Origin: an uncultured Clostridia bacterium
GTDB lineage: Bacteria > Bacillota > Clostridia > Oscillospirales > CAG-272
DNA length: 15,899 nucleotides
Assembly: GCA_947627815.1 (NCBI GenBank)
Contig: CANQXN010000022.1
Coordinates: 1-15,899 of the forward strand
Direction of reading: 5' to 3'
Part shown: piece by piece, positions 6,771 to 14,060 of the stretch
Layout: each line of letters begins with the position of its first letter
Numbering within the stretch: the stretch's first letter is position 1
Notes under the pieces: model-generated
Told to the model about the DNA's origin: nothing
Database searches by the model: none
The model's input: only the letters and a program-made list of their open reading frames with translations
Made by a program: the position numbers and the translations under genes

Positions 6771-7382
6771 ATGAAAGTCAATAAAAAAACTTTTCTCAAA
6801 ATCATAGGCATTACCATTCCTGTGCTACTTGCAATAATGATAATTGCAATAATATTGACACAGGTGGTTTTTACAATAACGACATCACCGCTCAAAGTCG
6901 AAGGTGTTACTTGGGATGCTACGGATACCATTGAATATACCGTTGAGCGCTTCCAGTCGGGAACAATGTTTGATTATGAGCACGCTTGGTCTTTTAATGG
7001 CAAACTGCCCAGCGATGACCCAAACGATTTTATAGATCTATACTGCTGGTTTGAAGTGAAAAACACGGGATATATAGATCAGTACACTATGGACGCAACT
7101 CTTAAAAACGCTGAAAATTACAGTGAAAACATCTTATTTGTAACAGATGCAAACGCAGTAATGACGTCTCGCGTTTGGAGAAAATCGTCAAAGCAGGCGT
7201 GCATTATCCTACAGGTCTATATTGGAAATCTCGACGAGAATCAGATCCGGGAACTGATCAGTGGACTTACCTTGTCGGTAGAAGCGCAAGGAGACTATTT
7301 TGGAACAAGACACAGAACCGTATCATTTGACACGTGTGATAATGTTTCCATTGAAAATGTGAGAAGTAATACATACGATTGA
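6771..7382 (+). CDS. Unknown membrane-anchored protein
   Basis: I do not recognise a family for this 203-residue protein. The N-terminus is basic (MKVNKKTFLK), followed by one hydrophobic segment at about 11-35 and a probably extracytoplasmic domain of about 165 residues, rich in beta-forming and acidic residues (for example LKVEGVTWDATDTIEYTVER). The pattern of a short anchor followed by a domain discussing-like no catalytic motif suggests a membrane-tethered beta-sandwich protein, but this is inference. AAAGG lies about 10 nt before the ATG. Base composition is markedly more AT-rich than lysS, with AT-biased codons, suggesting horizontal origin. It has its own promoter at 6685-6712 and is the main gene of the lysS-end islet. 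Confidence 0.75.
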   Translation: MKVNKKTFLKIIGITIPVLLAIMIIAIILTQVVFTITTSPLKVEGVTWDATDTIEYTVERFQSGTMFDYEHAWSFNGKLPSDDPNDFIDLYCWFEVKNTGYIDQYTMDATLKNAENYSENILFVTDANAVMTSRVWRKSSKQACIILQVYIGNLDENQIRELISGLTLSVEAQGDYFGTRHRTVSFDTCDNVSIENVRSNTYD

Positions 7383-7610
7383 TGTATGAATGAATATTAC
7401 GGCTTGCAAAGAAAATACACCTTTCACAATGAGATAAATTCCTGTTTGTCTGGCTGATAATATTAAGCGTCGGTTCTGAAATGCTTTTTCTGGGCTCATA
7501 AAACAGCAGATAACTAACAGAAAAAAACTGCCCAAAATTCGGCAGGATTGATTCTATTTTGCTTTTGTGGCGGGTCGGACGCTAAACGAAAATAAAAACA
7601 ATCCTCCAGA

Positions 7611-7629
7611 AATTCGTATAAATTCGTAT
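7611..7629 (+). repeat. Short tandem repeat AATTCGTAT
   Basis: AATTCGTAT occurs at 7611-7619 and 7621-7629, a 10-bp period, about 65 bp inside the right direct repeat. Recombinase arm-binding sites can look like this, but the repeat is short and may be chance. Confidence 0.6.
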
Positions 7630-7694
7630 TATTTAGAGATAGAAGAAGCAAGAAAACATTGATATATAAGGAAAAATTGAACTTGCTATATTTT

Positions 7695-7716
7695 CCGACC
7701 ATGAAACCGTTGGACT
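7695..7716 (+). repeat. Right copy of the 22-bp lysS-end repeat (possible attR core)
   Basis: Identical to 6250-6271. In the lysS-equivalent frame the surrounding codons read LLYFPTMKPLD and then TAA, so a usable lysS C-terminus is preserved at this side too. Confidence 0.8.
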
Positions 7717-7724
7717 AAATATGT

Positions 7725-7750
7725 AAAAGTCTTGAGGCATCAAGGCTTTT
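7725..7750 (+). terminator. Hairpin terminator, possibly the original lysS terminator
   Basis: AAAAGTCTTGA (7725-7735), loop GGCA, TCAAGGCTTTT (7740-7750): an 11-bp stem with one G-U pair and the typical A-run/T-run at its base. It begins 6 nt after the TAA of the right lysS-end repeat, and there is no comparable hairpin after the intact lysS at 6273. Confidence 0.65.
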
Positions 7751-7769
7751 ATAACCGTTATAAGAGCCT
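7743..7769. repeat. 27-bp near-perfect palindrome upstream of yitT
   Basis: AGGCTTTTATAAC (7743-7755) and GTTATAAGAGCCT (7757-7769) are complementary except for one position, around a single C. It shares bases with the right arm of the preceding terminator and with the next hairpin GCCTA (7766-7770)/TAGGC (7780-7784). It may be a DNA operator or part of alternative RNA folds. Confidence 0.75.
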
Positions 7770-7895
7770 ACCATGCTTTTAGGCGATCGAAGATGTGGGC
7801 GGGTGATGCGCAGACCGGCGCGGGCATTTTGTCAAAGGCACGCAAGAGCAAACTCACAAAGTTATACAAAGCTCGATTTACAAAGGTATTTTATT

Positions 7896-8768
7896 ATGAA
7901 AAAATTATGGCGCTCTCTTAGGCTGAAAAACTTTATTTTCCTGTTTCTGGCAGGATGCGTGAATGCCGTGGGTGTAACCGTCTTCTTGGCACCCGTAAAA
8001 TTGTATGATAGCGGCATTTCCGGCACATCTATCTTGCTTTCACAAATCACCCCCGAGTACCTTACCTTGTCTGTCTTTCTCCTGATTCTCAACATACCTC
8101 TTTTTCTGTTTGGATTAAAAAAGCAAGGCATATCATTTACGGTGTATTCTTTATTTGCCGTCGCCGTGTACTCCGCGGCGGCGTGGTTGATCACCAATGT
8201 TTTGCCGATTGATGTAAGTATCGCTTCCCCCCTGGCAGGGCAAGATTTGTTGTTATGCGCCTTGTTCGGCGGCATCATTTCGGGTATCGGAAGCGGCCTC
8301 ACGATCCGAAACGGCGGCGCCATTGACGGCATTGAGGTTATGGCGGTTATCTTTTCAAAAAAACTCAACATAACCGTCGGAACCTTTGTGATGATTTACA
8401 ATGTGCTACTGTATGTTATATGCGGAATCGTAAAACAAAGTTGGATCTTGCCGCTTTACTCCATTGTGACCTATGCCGCAGGACTCAAAACGATTGATTT
8501 TGTAGTGGAAGGCATCGACCGTTCAAAATCTGTTATGATTATAACGAACAAAGCAAAAGAAATAAACGCGGCGCTTACAGCAGAATTCAAGTGCGGAACA
8601 ACATCGATGTCCGCGATCGGCGGATATTCCAATGCGGAAAAAACCGTCATCTACTTTGTTGTTAACAGATTTCAGATTTATAAAATGAAAAATATCGTAC
8701 AACGCGTTGATCCCAAGGCTTTTGTAACCATCAGTGAAGTGGCAGATGTTTTCAAAAGCAATGATTAA
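7896..8768 (+). CDS. YitT family membrane protein (DUF161 + DUF2179)
   Basis: A 290-residue integral membrane protein. The membrane part (about 12-205) has roughly five to six hydrophobic segments and the YitT_membrane signature: FLAGCVNAVGVTVFLAP near the start and IRNGGAIDGIEVMA at about 137-150. The C-terminal cytosolic DUF2179 domain is at about 215-288 (CGTTSMSAIGGYSNAEKTVI; VDPKAFVTISEVADVF). The biochemical role of the family is unknown; transport or efflux is often supposed. The ATG at 7896 is preferred because AAAGG lies 9 nt upstream and it starts the normal N-terminus; the frame stays open to 7773. The GH78 gene begins 30 bp after its stop, so the two are probably co-transcribed. 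A link to glycoside uptake is only contextual. Confidence 0.92.
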   Translation: MKKLWRSLRLKNFIFLFLAGCVNAVGVTVFLAPVKLYDSGISGTSILLSQITPEYLTLSVFLLILNIPLFLFGLKKQGISFTVYSLFAVAVYSAAAWLITNVLPIDVSIASPLAGQDLLLCALFGGIISGIGSGLTIRNGGAIDGIEVMAVIFSKKLNITVGTFVMIYNVLLYVICGIVKQSWILPLYSIVTYAAGLKTIDFVVEGIDRSKSVMIITNKAKEINAALTAEFKCGTTSMSAIGGYSNAEKTVIYFVVNRFQIYKMKNIVQRVDPKAFVTISEVADVFKSND

Positions 8769-8798
8769 ACGATCGGCGCGATGCCAGGAAGGGAAAGA

Positions 8799-11003
8799 AT
8801 GAAACAAGAACATTTTTTTCAAACGGCCAATTGGGTAGGCGCACCGGAGCGCACGCCTGAAACTTTTTCGGTTTTACGCGGACATTTTATGGCCGACGGC
8901 GCCCGTCAGGCAACGCTTCGCGTTTTGGGTCTTGGCTTTTTTAAGTGCTATATTAACGGTCAGTGTATCAACCCCGATACTTTTTTGCCTCTTTCCTCCG
9001 AGTACGAACCGGGCTGCGACCCCGAAGATGAAGTTTTATCCGGACATCGGATTTATGTGCCGCAATTCGACATCACGCCGTTTCTTCAACCGGGTGACAA
9101 TGTCATCGCCATCCATTACGGCGGCGGTTGGTATACCTTTATCAATCGGATTTTCGGACTGCCGAAAGCAATCTACTGCATATCCATGGAAACCGATAGC
9201 GGGAGGCGGTATTATGTGTCCGACGAAGATTGCCGCATCGGGAACAGTTATATTGACGATTATTTGTTTGTGAGCCATGAAACACAGAATTACAACGGCT
9301 GGGATTGCTGCTTTGATACGGATTTTGATGACAGCCATTGGGCGCGGGCTGTTTTAACAGAACAACCGGATACCGAATATTGTACCACGGATTGTCCCTT
9401 TGATACTTTGATCGAACAGCTTCCCCTTCAAAAAATCGGCAAAGGGATTGAGGGGACGGTGTACGATTGCGGGCAAAACACAACGGGATACCCGGTATTG
9501 GAGATCGAAGCAGACGCGGGGAAAATCGTTTCCGTTATTTTTTCCGAAGAGCTGTTCTCCGACGGAACGATAGATCGGGAGCACTCTCACGGGCAGGTTT
9601 TTACGGTTGTTTCCGACGGAAAAAAGCGTCTTGTTCAGCCTGAATTTACATGGTACGGATTCCGATGCTTCGAAGTGGTTGGGAAGGCAACGCCGAAATT
9701 TGTCAAGGTGATCCATGCCGATGTGCCGATTTCCTCTACCTTTGCGTGCGATAATGACACGCTCAACTGGATCTATCAAACCTTTCTTCATACGATGCAT
9801 TGCAATATGCATACCGGTCATCCGTCGGACTGTCCGCACCTTGAACGAAGAGGATATACCGGCGACGGTCAGCTTACCTGCCATGCCGTTTTATCGACCA
9901 TGGACGGGAAGGCTTTTTATGAAAAATGGTTACAGGATATTGCTGACAGTCAGGATGTTTTAAGCGGGCATATTCAATACACCGCCCCCTATATCCGCAG
10001 CGGCGGCGGCCCCGGCGGTTGGGGCTGTGCCATCGTAGAAGTACCCTATCAATTATACCGACATTACGGGAACCCGCAGATCCTTAACAAATATTATGAC
10101 AACATGCTGCGATATATCGATTATCTGGAGACGCATTCGGAATGGGGGCTTGTTACCGGCGACAAGGCGGGAGAATGGTGTTTGGGAGATTGGTGCGGAC
10201 CGAATATTCTCTATCCTGAAAAAGATATCACAAGCCATAATCAACAGGTTTTTCTTCCCGCGCCTATGGTCAACACCTATTTTATGGTCAAAACCTTAAA
10301 CCGACTGTGTGAGATTGCCGACATTATCGGAAAAGAGGGCGATATCCCTGAATTCAGAAAAAAAGCACAGCAACGCAAAAAAGCAATTCAGGCCGCTTAT
10401 TTCAATACCTTTGATGGCAACTTTGTTATGAATGTACAGGGAGCCAACGCCTTTGCCGTCGATTTGGGATTGGGGGATGAAAGAACCTATCCCAATATGG
10501 TAAGTTATTACCGAAAACTCGGGCATTACGATACCGGCATTTTTGCCACCGACATTCTGACGCGAATCTTGTTTGAGCACGGTGACGGTGAGCTGGCGGT
10601 CGATCTTCTTACCAAAAACGGAGAACAGGGATTTGAACATTGGCGGCAAAACGGCGCTACGACCTTCCATGAGTATTGGGACAGCAACCGCAGCCGGTCC
10701 CATAACCATCCGATGTTCGGCGCTGTTGTCGCGTATTTATTTGAATATCTCTTAGGAATTCGGCAACAGCCCCACACGGCAGGATATCGCTCTCTTGTGA
10801 TCGAGCCACGGGCCATGACCAGATTTCATCGGATGTCCGGCAGTATGAGCACACTGAACGGAACGGTAGCGATGCATTATAACAAGGCGTCTGATACGGT
10901 GAACTTTAAGATTGTCGTTCCCCCAAAAACACAAGCGGTCTTGCGATATGCCGGTCGGGAATTTGCGCTTACCGAAGGTGAAAACAATTTGATGGGATTG
11001 TAA
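8799..11003 (+). CDS. GH78 alpha-L-rhamnosidase-like glycoside hydrolase
   Basis: A 734-residue inverting glycosidase expected to release terminal alpha-L-rhamnose from oligosaccharides or plant glycosides. The N-terminal half contains beta-sandwich regions (VLGLGFFKCYINGQCINPDT is the typical GH78 N-domain motif). The (alpha/alpha)6 catalytic barrel starts about residue 310. The catalytic cluster is SDCPHLERRGYTGDGQ, with Asp344, Glu349 and Asp356 at the spacing of the Asp/Glu/Asp cluster of Bacillus RhaB. The C-terminal catalytic Glu is Glu625 in TFHEYWD. A beta-sandwich C-domain follows. No signal peptide is present, so it acts in the cytoplasm and needs imported substrate. The ATG at 8799 is preceded by AGGAAGGGA (8786-8794), which overrules the in-frame ATG at 8781. 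It follows yitT by 30 bp and ends before a strong terminator. The exact substrate is unknown. Confidence 0.92.
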   Translation: MKQEHFFQTANWVGAPERTPETFSVLRGHFMADGARQATLRVLGLGFFKCYINGQCINPDTFLPLSSEYEPGCDPEDEVLSGHRIYVPQFDITPFLQPGDNVIAIHYGGGWYTFINRIFGLPKAIYCISMETDSGRRYYVSDEDCRIGNSYIDDYLFVSHETQNYNGWDCCFDTDFDDSHWARAVLTEQPDTEYCTTDCPFDTLIEQLPLQKIGKGIEGTVYDCGQNTTGYPVLEIEADAGKIVSVIFSEELFSDGTIDREHSHGQVFTVVSDGKKRLVQPEFTWYGFRCFEVVGKATPKFVKVIHADVPISSTFACDNDTLNWIYQTFLHTMHCNMHTGHPSDCPHLERRGYTGDGQLTCHAVLSTMDGKAFYEKWLQDIADSQDVLSGHIQYTAPYIRSGGGPGGWGCAIVEVPYQLYRHYGNPQILNKYYDNMLRYIDYLETHSEWGLVTGDKAGEWCLGDWCGPNILYPEKDITSHNQQVFLPAPMVNTYFMVKTLNRLCEIADIIGKEGDIPEFRKKAQQRKKAIQAAYFNTFDGNFVMNVQGANAFAVDLGLGDERTYPNMVSYYRKLGHYDTGIFATDILTRILFEHGDGELAVDLLTKNGEQGFEHWRQNGATTFHEYWDSNRSRSHNHPMFGAVVAYLFEYLLGIRQQPHTAGYRSLVIEPRAMTRFHRMSGSMSTLNGTVAMHYNKASDTVNFKIVVPPKTQAVLRYAGREFALTEGENNLMGL

Positions 11004-11028
11004 ACGAGCCGCCCGAAAAAGCGATGGG

Positions 11029-11073
11029 AAACGCCCCCGCAGAGAGAAAGTTTTCTCTCTGCGGGGGCGTTTT
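11029..11073 (+). terminator. Strong terminator between the convergent hydrolase genes
   Basis: A GC-rich stem of about 20 bp runs from AAACGCCCCCGCAGAGAGAA to its complement TTCTCTCTGCGGGGGCGTTT, with a 4-5 nt loop. It is followed by TGTATATC. The A-run at the left base and T-run at the right base allow termination of the GH78 transcript, and possibly of the convergent gene too. Confidence 0.9.
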
Positions 11074-11115
11074 GTATATCGGCAGCCGGCAACTTGCCGC
11101 CGATTCTTTCTTCTT

Positions 11116-13701
11116 TCACTCGGCCTTCATCCAACAAATCGGGCCGGTGATGCCGGAGGCGGGGATAGCCATGCGGGAGGCAAAACCGTCGCGGATGGCG
11201 TTGGCTAAGGTATTGGCAACTTCGATGACCAGCTCGTTTTCCCCCTGACGCAGGGCGGCGGTCAGATCGTAACGGTAGGGCGGACAGACGCGCAGGCCGA
11301 GATCCATGCCGTTGCACCGCAGGCGGGCGGTTTGCCCGACGCGGCCAAGGTCGATGGCCAGCCGTTCTGTTCCCTCGTGGCGGAAGGTACAGCGATAGCG
11401 AATCCGACCCGAAAACGCCGGGTTGTGCGTCGGGGCGGTGAGGCTGAACAGAGCGCCCGATGAAACCTCTTCCCGGTAAACGGTGTAGTTTGTCAGATCG
11501 GTATAAGGCGCGGTTTCCACGCGAAAGGTGAGATCGGCAGCGCCGGTTTTGATCCAACGGGTTTTGGCGGGCAAGGGGATCGGCTCACCGTCCCGGTCGA
11601 AAATCACAATCGCGGACTGATAGGGCGCAAGGTTCAGGGTCAGCCGCCCGCCGGGCGCGCTGATTGCCGCTTGCTCGTCACCAAGCAAATCGAGCAGAAC
11701 GCCTTGCCCGTCGATTCCGCGCAGGGTTACGGTCGTGGCAACCTCGTCGGCGGTCGATTCATTGACGAACAGATATACATCCGCCGTTTCACGGGTCGTA
11801 TGGTAGACCCGGAGCTGGGGGAAATGTCCCTCGACCCGGATGTCCGGCGGGAAGCGCCCGTCCAGAGCGGCGAGTAAAGCTTCCGGGGCGCAGTCCTTGC
11901 CCAGCCGGAGGATCAAAACCCCGGCCTCTTTCAGTTTTGTCAAGGCTTTTTCCAACTTCTGCGGGAGCACTTTTGCCGCAGGGACAATCAGGCAGGCATA
12001 GGTTTCTTTGCCTACCCGCAGTTTCCCGTTTTCCGCCACGGCCGGATAGACCCGACTGCCGCTTCCTTCGGTGAAGCAGTCCGCCGGGAGAATGTCGAAA
12101 TCGATGTGGGCGTCATAGAGAATTTTTGCCGGAACTTCGGTCAGCATGGCGTCGCCGTCGGCATTCATCCATTCCGCGTCGGCATGGTAGAGGATCGCCG
12201 CGTCCGCGCGGTGAACCCCGCCGGAAAGCAGATGCGCCGCCCGATTGCCGTATTTCATCAGGGCGGTGAAGCCCTCAAACTGCGGGTCTTTGCCGCCCGC
12301 CCCAAAATGCGGCGGACAGTCGGGGTCGGGGAAGGCGGGGGAGAACGCGTGGGGAACAAAATAGTTGATCCCGCGCACCAACAGATGATCGAGCAGCCAC
12401 TTCATGGTGGGCGTCCCCTCCGCCCAACCGTATGCGCCGAACACCTCGCACATCGCTCTGCCTTCGGTCTGTGTCCCGATATGAGCGAAGGAGGCGCCGA
12501 GCTTGGCAAGAACATAGTCGAAAAACGCCGGATCGGCGTTGTTGCCGAAGGTGCTGGCCGAATGGATGTAGTCGGACATGCCGGGGAGAATTTGGTGCAG
12601 GACAATATCGATCCCGCTCATGTGCTGCCCGTCAAGGGCGCGGAAGTAGTGTCCCGCGCTGCACCCCAAACGGGCATGGGCGTTCATGTCCTCGATAATG
12701 TGGCCGATATACTGCACGCCGTGAGCCTCGCACCAGTCCCCCAGCTGTCGGGTAAAGCAGTCGCGGTAGAGTTTTGTCACCGCGTCCATATAGGCATGGC
12801 GAACCTGCGCGGTTTGCTCGCCCAACCCGAACCATAGGGCGGGGAGGAGGGGGAGAGGGTCACAGCCCAGCGCGGCGGACATAAGTTCCGTTACGCGGTC
12901 GTTCCAGGGGAGCGCCAGTCCCGGCATCCCCAGCCTGTGATCGTACATGCCGCGATCTTCGGAGTGCGGACCGTACCAACCGTTGCCGAGCGATGGCTCG
13001 TCCGAGAAAAATCCGGCGACCGTCGTGCCGAAGTATTGGCCGTAACGGCGAAAATGCGGCTCGTAGACCGCGTCGATCAAAAGACGCACAGAGGCTTCGT
13101 TCAGCATATCGATGTAGTCCGGTTGCGCGGCACCCCGCCGGGTCACATAGAGGAAAAAGACCCGCCAACAGCCGTGGGGAAGGGAAAAATGCAGGAAAGG
13201 CTCGCAAACTTTCTCCGTCAGGCAGAGCGGCTCCGGTCGGCAGTCCTCTAAAATGACGCTTTGGGCGGACGGCAGGCGGGGATAGGCATAAACCGCCAAA
13301 AGGCGGTGATCGCCGTCCGTCGGTTCCACGGTCAAAAGCGCGTCGTCCAATGGCCCCATCACATCCACATGCCGCTCAACCAGCTGCCACTTTCGCAGCT
13401 CGGGGTGGTTTTTGATTTGTCCGGCGGCGTGTCCGGTGGGGAAATGGTCGTCGTCTAAAATCCAGACCTTCATGCCGCGCTTTTGCGCTTCGTCGAGGAT
13501 CCGGTCCATGTCGCGCCACCATCCCTCCCCGCAAAAATCCTTGTGAGGGCGCGACTCCACGCAGAACGCGCGCACGCCGCTTTGATAAATCCGCTCCACC
13601 TCGGCGGGAATCGTATCGTAATGGTCACCGTGCTGCCAATAAAACGGGAGCATGTAGTTGTCTTCCCGCCCGGTCAGCAGGTCGGTCAATCGCTGATCCA
13701 T
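11116..13701 (-). CDS. GH106-like glycoside hydrolase (putative alpha-L-rhamnosidase)
   Basis: An 861-residue protein resembling GH106 alpha-L-rhamnosidases and related uncharacterised hydrolases. The N-terminus begins a TIM-barrel pattern (PFYWQHGDHYDTIPAEVERI; WWRDMDRILDEAQKRGMKVW followed by ILDDDHFPTG). Conserved acidic sites are FFSDEPSLGN (Glu235) and CEVFGAYGW (Glu419), and VRGINYFVPHAFSP (442-455) is typical of the family. A beta-sandwich sugar-binding domain lies at the C-terminus (about 745-850; LRQGENELVIEVANTLAN). No signal peptide is present, so it is probably cytoplasmic. GGGGAGG lies 5 nt before the ATG, with a consensus promoter 110-140 nt upstream. GC is visibly higher than in yitT and GH78, so the two hydrolases may have different histories. 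The family call is moderately sure; catalytic residues are inferred and unproven. Confidence 0.78.
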   Translation of the reverse strand: MDQRLTDLLTGREDNYMLPFYWQHGDHYDTIPAEVERIYQSGVRAFCVESRPHKDFCGEGWWRDMDRILDEAQKRGMKVWILDDDHFPTGHAAGQIKNHPELRKWQLVERHVDVMGPLDDALLTVEPTDGDHRLLAVYAYPRLPSAQSVILEDCRPEPLCLTEKVCEPFLHFSLPHGCWRVFFLYVTRRGAAQPDYIDMLNEASVRLLIDAVYEPHFRRYGQYFGTTVAGFFSDEPSLGNGWYGPHSEDRGMYDHRLGMPGLALPWNDRVTELMSAALGCDPLPLLPALWFGLGEQTAQVRHAYMDAVTKLYRDCFTRQLGDWCEAHGVQYIGHIIEDMNAHARLGCSAGHYFRALDGQHMSGIDIVLHQILPGMSDYIHSASTFGNNADPAFFDYVLAKLGASFAHIGTQTEGRAMCEVFGAYGWAEGTPTMKWLLDHLLVRGINYFVPHAFSPAFPDPDCPPHFGAGGKDPQFEGFTALMKYGNRAAHLLSGGVHRADAAILYHADAEWMNADGDAMLTEVPAKILYDAHIDFDILPADCFTEGSGSRVYPAVAENGKLRVGKETYACLIVPAAKVLPQKLEKALTKLKEAGVLILRLGKDCAPEALLAALDGRFPPDIRVEGHFPQLRVYHTTRETADVYLFVNESTADEVATTVTLRGIDGQGVLLDLLGDEQAAISAPGGRLTLNLAPYQSAIVIFDRDGEPIPLPAKTRWIKTGAADLTFRVETAPYTDLTNYTVYREEVSSGALFSLTAPTHNPAFSGRIRYRCTFRHEGTERLAIDLGRVGQTARLRCNGMDLGLRVCPPYRYDLTAALRQGENELVIEVANTLANAIRDGFASRMAIPASGITGPICWMKAE

Positions 13702-13718
13702 AAAAACCTCCCCATCGC

Positions 13719-13737
13719 ACGAGGCAAAATTCCTCGT
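13719..13737 (-). promoter_or_regulatory. Leader hairpin just before the GH106-like start
   Basis: ACGAGG (13719-13724) pairs with CCTCGT (13732-13737) across a 7-nt loop, 5 nt before the ribosome site on the - strand. It could affect initiation or bind a regulator. Confidence 0.35.
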
Positions 13738-13777
13738 CTTGTGTTTTTTTGTCTTGTGGGCATTGCTTTTTGGCCAA

Positions 13778-13791
13778 TGAAAACGCGGCCA
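13778..13791. promoter_or_regulatory. Weak cre-like (CcpA) site in the GH106-like leader
   Basis: TGAAAACGCGGCCA keeps the TG...AACG...CA framework of catabolite-responsive elements but departs from the A/T consensus in the right half. It lies just downstream of the predicted - strand start of transcription, a position where CcpA usually represses. Confidence 0.25.
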
Positions 13792-13809
13792 TGATGCCCT
13801 TGCGGCAAT

Positions 13810-13838
13810 AGTATATTTTATTTTGTGAGGGTTGTCAA
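13810..13838 (-). promoter_or_regulatory. Sigma-A promoter for the GH106-like gene
   Basis: On the - strand, TTGACA (complement of 13833-13838), 17-bp spacer, TATACT (complement of 13810-13815). It implies a leader of roughly 100 nt before the ATG at 13701. Confidence 0.85.
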
Positions 13839-13886
13839 GGGGTTTTCACAGGGCGGGCTGCGGCGGCAAAAAAAGACAAAGTAAAA

Positions 13887-13960
13887 GACAAAATAAGATA
13901 CTGTACAGGGGCATTTTTTAAGAGAAATCTGTGGGACTTGACAAATATAAGATAATGTAG
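13887..13960 (+). repeat. Imperfect 20-21 bp direct repeat pair
   Basis: GACAAAATAAGATACTGTAC (13887-13906) and the 21-nt copy at 13940-13960 (GACAAATATAAGATAATG then TAG) differ by one inserted base and two substitutions, 53 bp apart. The second copy overlaps a TTGACA box, so the pair may be regulator sites or a duplicated promoter. Confidence 0.55.
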
Positions 13961-13966
13961 TAAACT
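13938..13966 (+). promoter_or_regulatory. Possible + strand promoter upstream of the TfoX_N gene
   Basis: TTGACA (13938-13943), 17-bp spacer, TAAACT (13961-13966). The -35 box is consensus but the -10 box is weak. It would give a leader of about 135 nt containing the 14047-14060 palindrome. Confidence 0.4.
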
Positions 13967-14046
13967 TAAAAAGAAGCAAAAAGCTCCTGCGTTGACCGTG
14001 AAACCCTGGGATTGACCGGCAAATGCAGCCGCCATTCGGAAAGAAG

Positions 14047-14060
14047 TGTCACCGGTGACA
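14047..14060. repeat. 14-bp perfect palindrome with nearby TTGACA
   Basis: TGTCACCGGTGACA is followed three bases later by TTGACA (14064-14069). The arrangement GTCAC-centre-GTGAC-TC-GTTGAC is shared with 6645-6690, and the bases upstream (GCCATTCGGAAAGA here) are also alike. A regulator operator is likely. No good -10 box at standard spacing was seen. Confidence 0.7.

Larger units (their letters stand above)
6250..7716. mobile_element. Putative islet inserted at the 3' end of lysS
   Basis: The segment is bounded by 22-bp perfect direct repeats (6250-6271 and 7695-7716), both ending ACCATGAAACCGTTGGACT. The left copy ends lysS with TGA; the right copy reads FPTMKPLD followed by TAA. A hairpin terminator (7725-7750) follows the right copy, whereas none follows the intact lysS. 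The contents are an MNT nucleotidyltransferase, a partner-gene fragment and an AT-rich unknown membrane protein, with lower GC than lysS. Site-specific integration into gene 3' ends, with regeneration of the target gene, is well known for tyrosine-recombinase elements. No recombinase is visible, so the islet would be a remnant or a passenger element. A partial tandem duplication of the lysS end is the alternative. Confidence 0.5.
7383..7895. other. 513-bp non-coding interval: islet right end and yitT leader
   Basis: The first part (7383-7694) is AT-rich and has no convincing gene. It contains a weak hairpin CTGCC (7528-7532)/GGCAG (7541-7545) and a short tandem repeat at 7611-7629. The right direct repeat ends at 7716. 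Next come a lysS-like terminator (7725-7750), a near-perfect palindrome (7743-7769) and a short hairpin GCCTA/TAGGC (7766-7784). No clear sigma-A promoter for yitT was found in 7785-7895. Confidence 0.6.

Noticed and set aside
7514..7702. Small - strand ORF across the right end of the islet
   Set aside because: No convincing ribosome site, low-complexity AT-driven composition, and it overlaps the direct repeat copy.
8781..8798. Upstream ATG for the GH78 gene
   Set aside because: It lies ahead of the best ribosome site, which serves the ATG at 8799.
12106..12837. + strand ORF of 243 codons inside the GH106-like gene
   Set aside because: Opposes a well-supported 861-codon gene with promoter and ribosome site; its product is Gly/Val/Arg-rich without family likeness.
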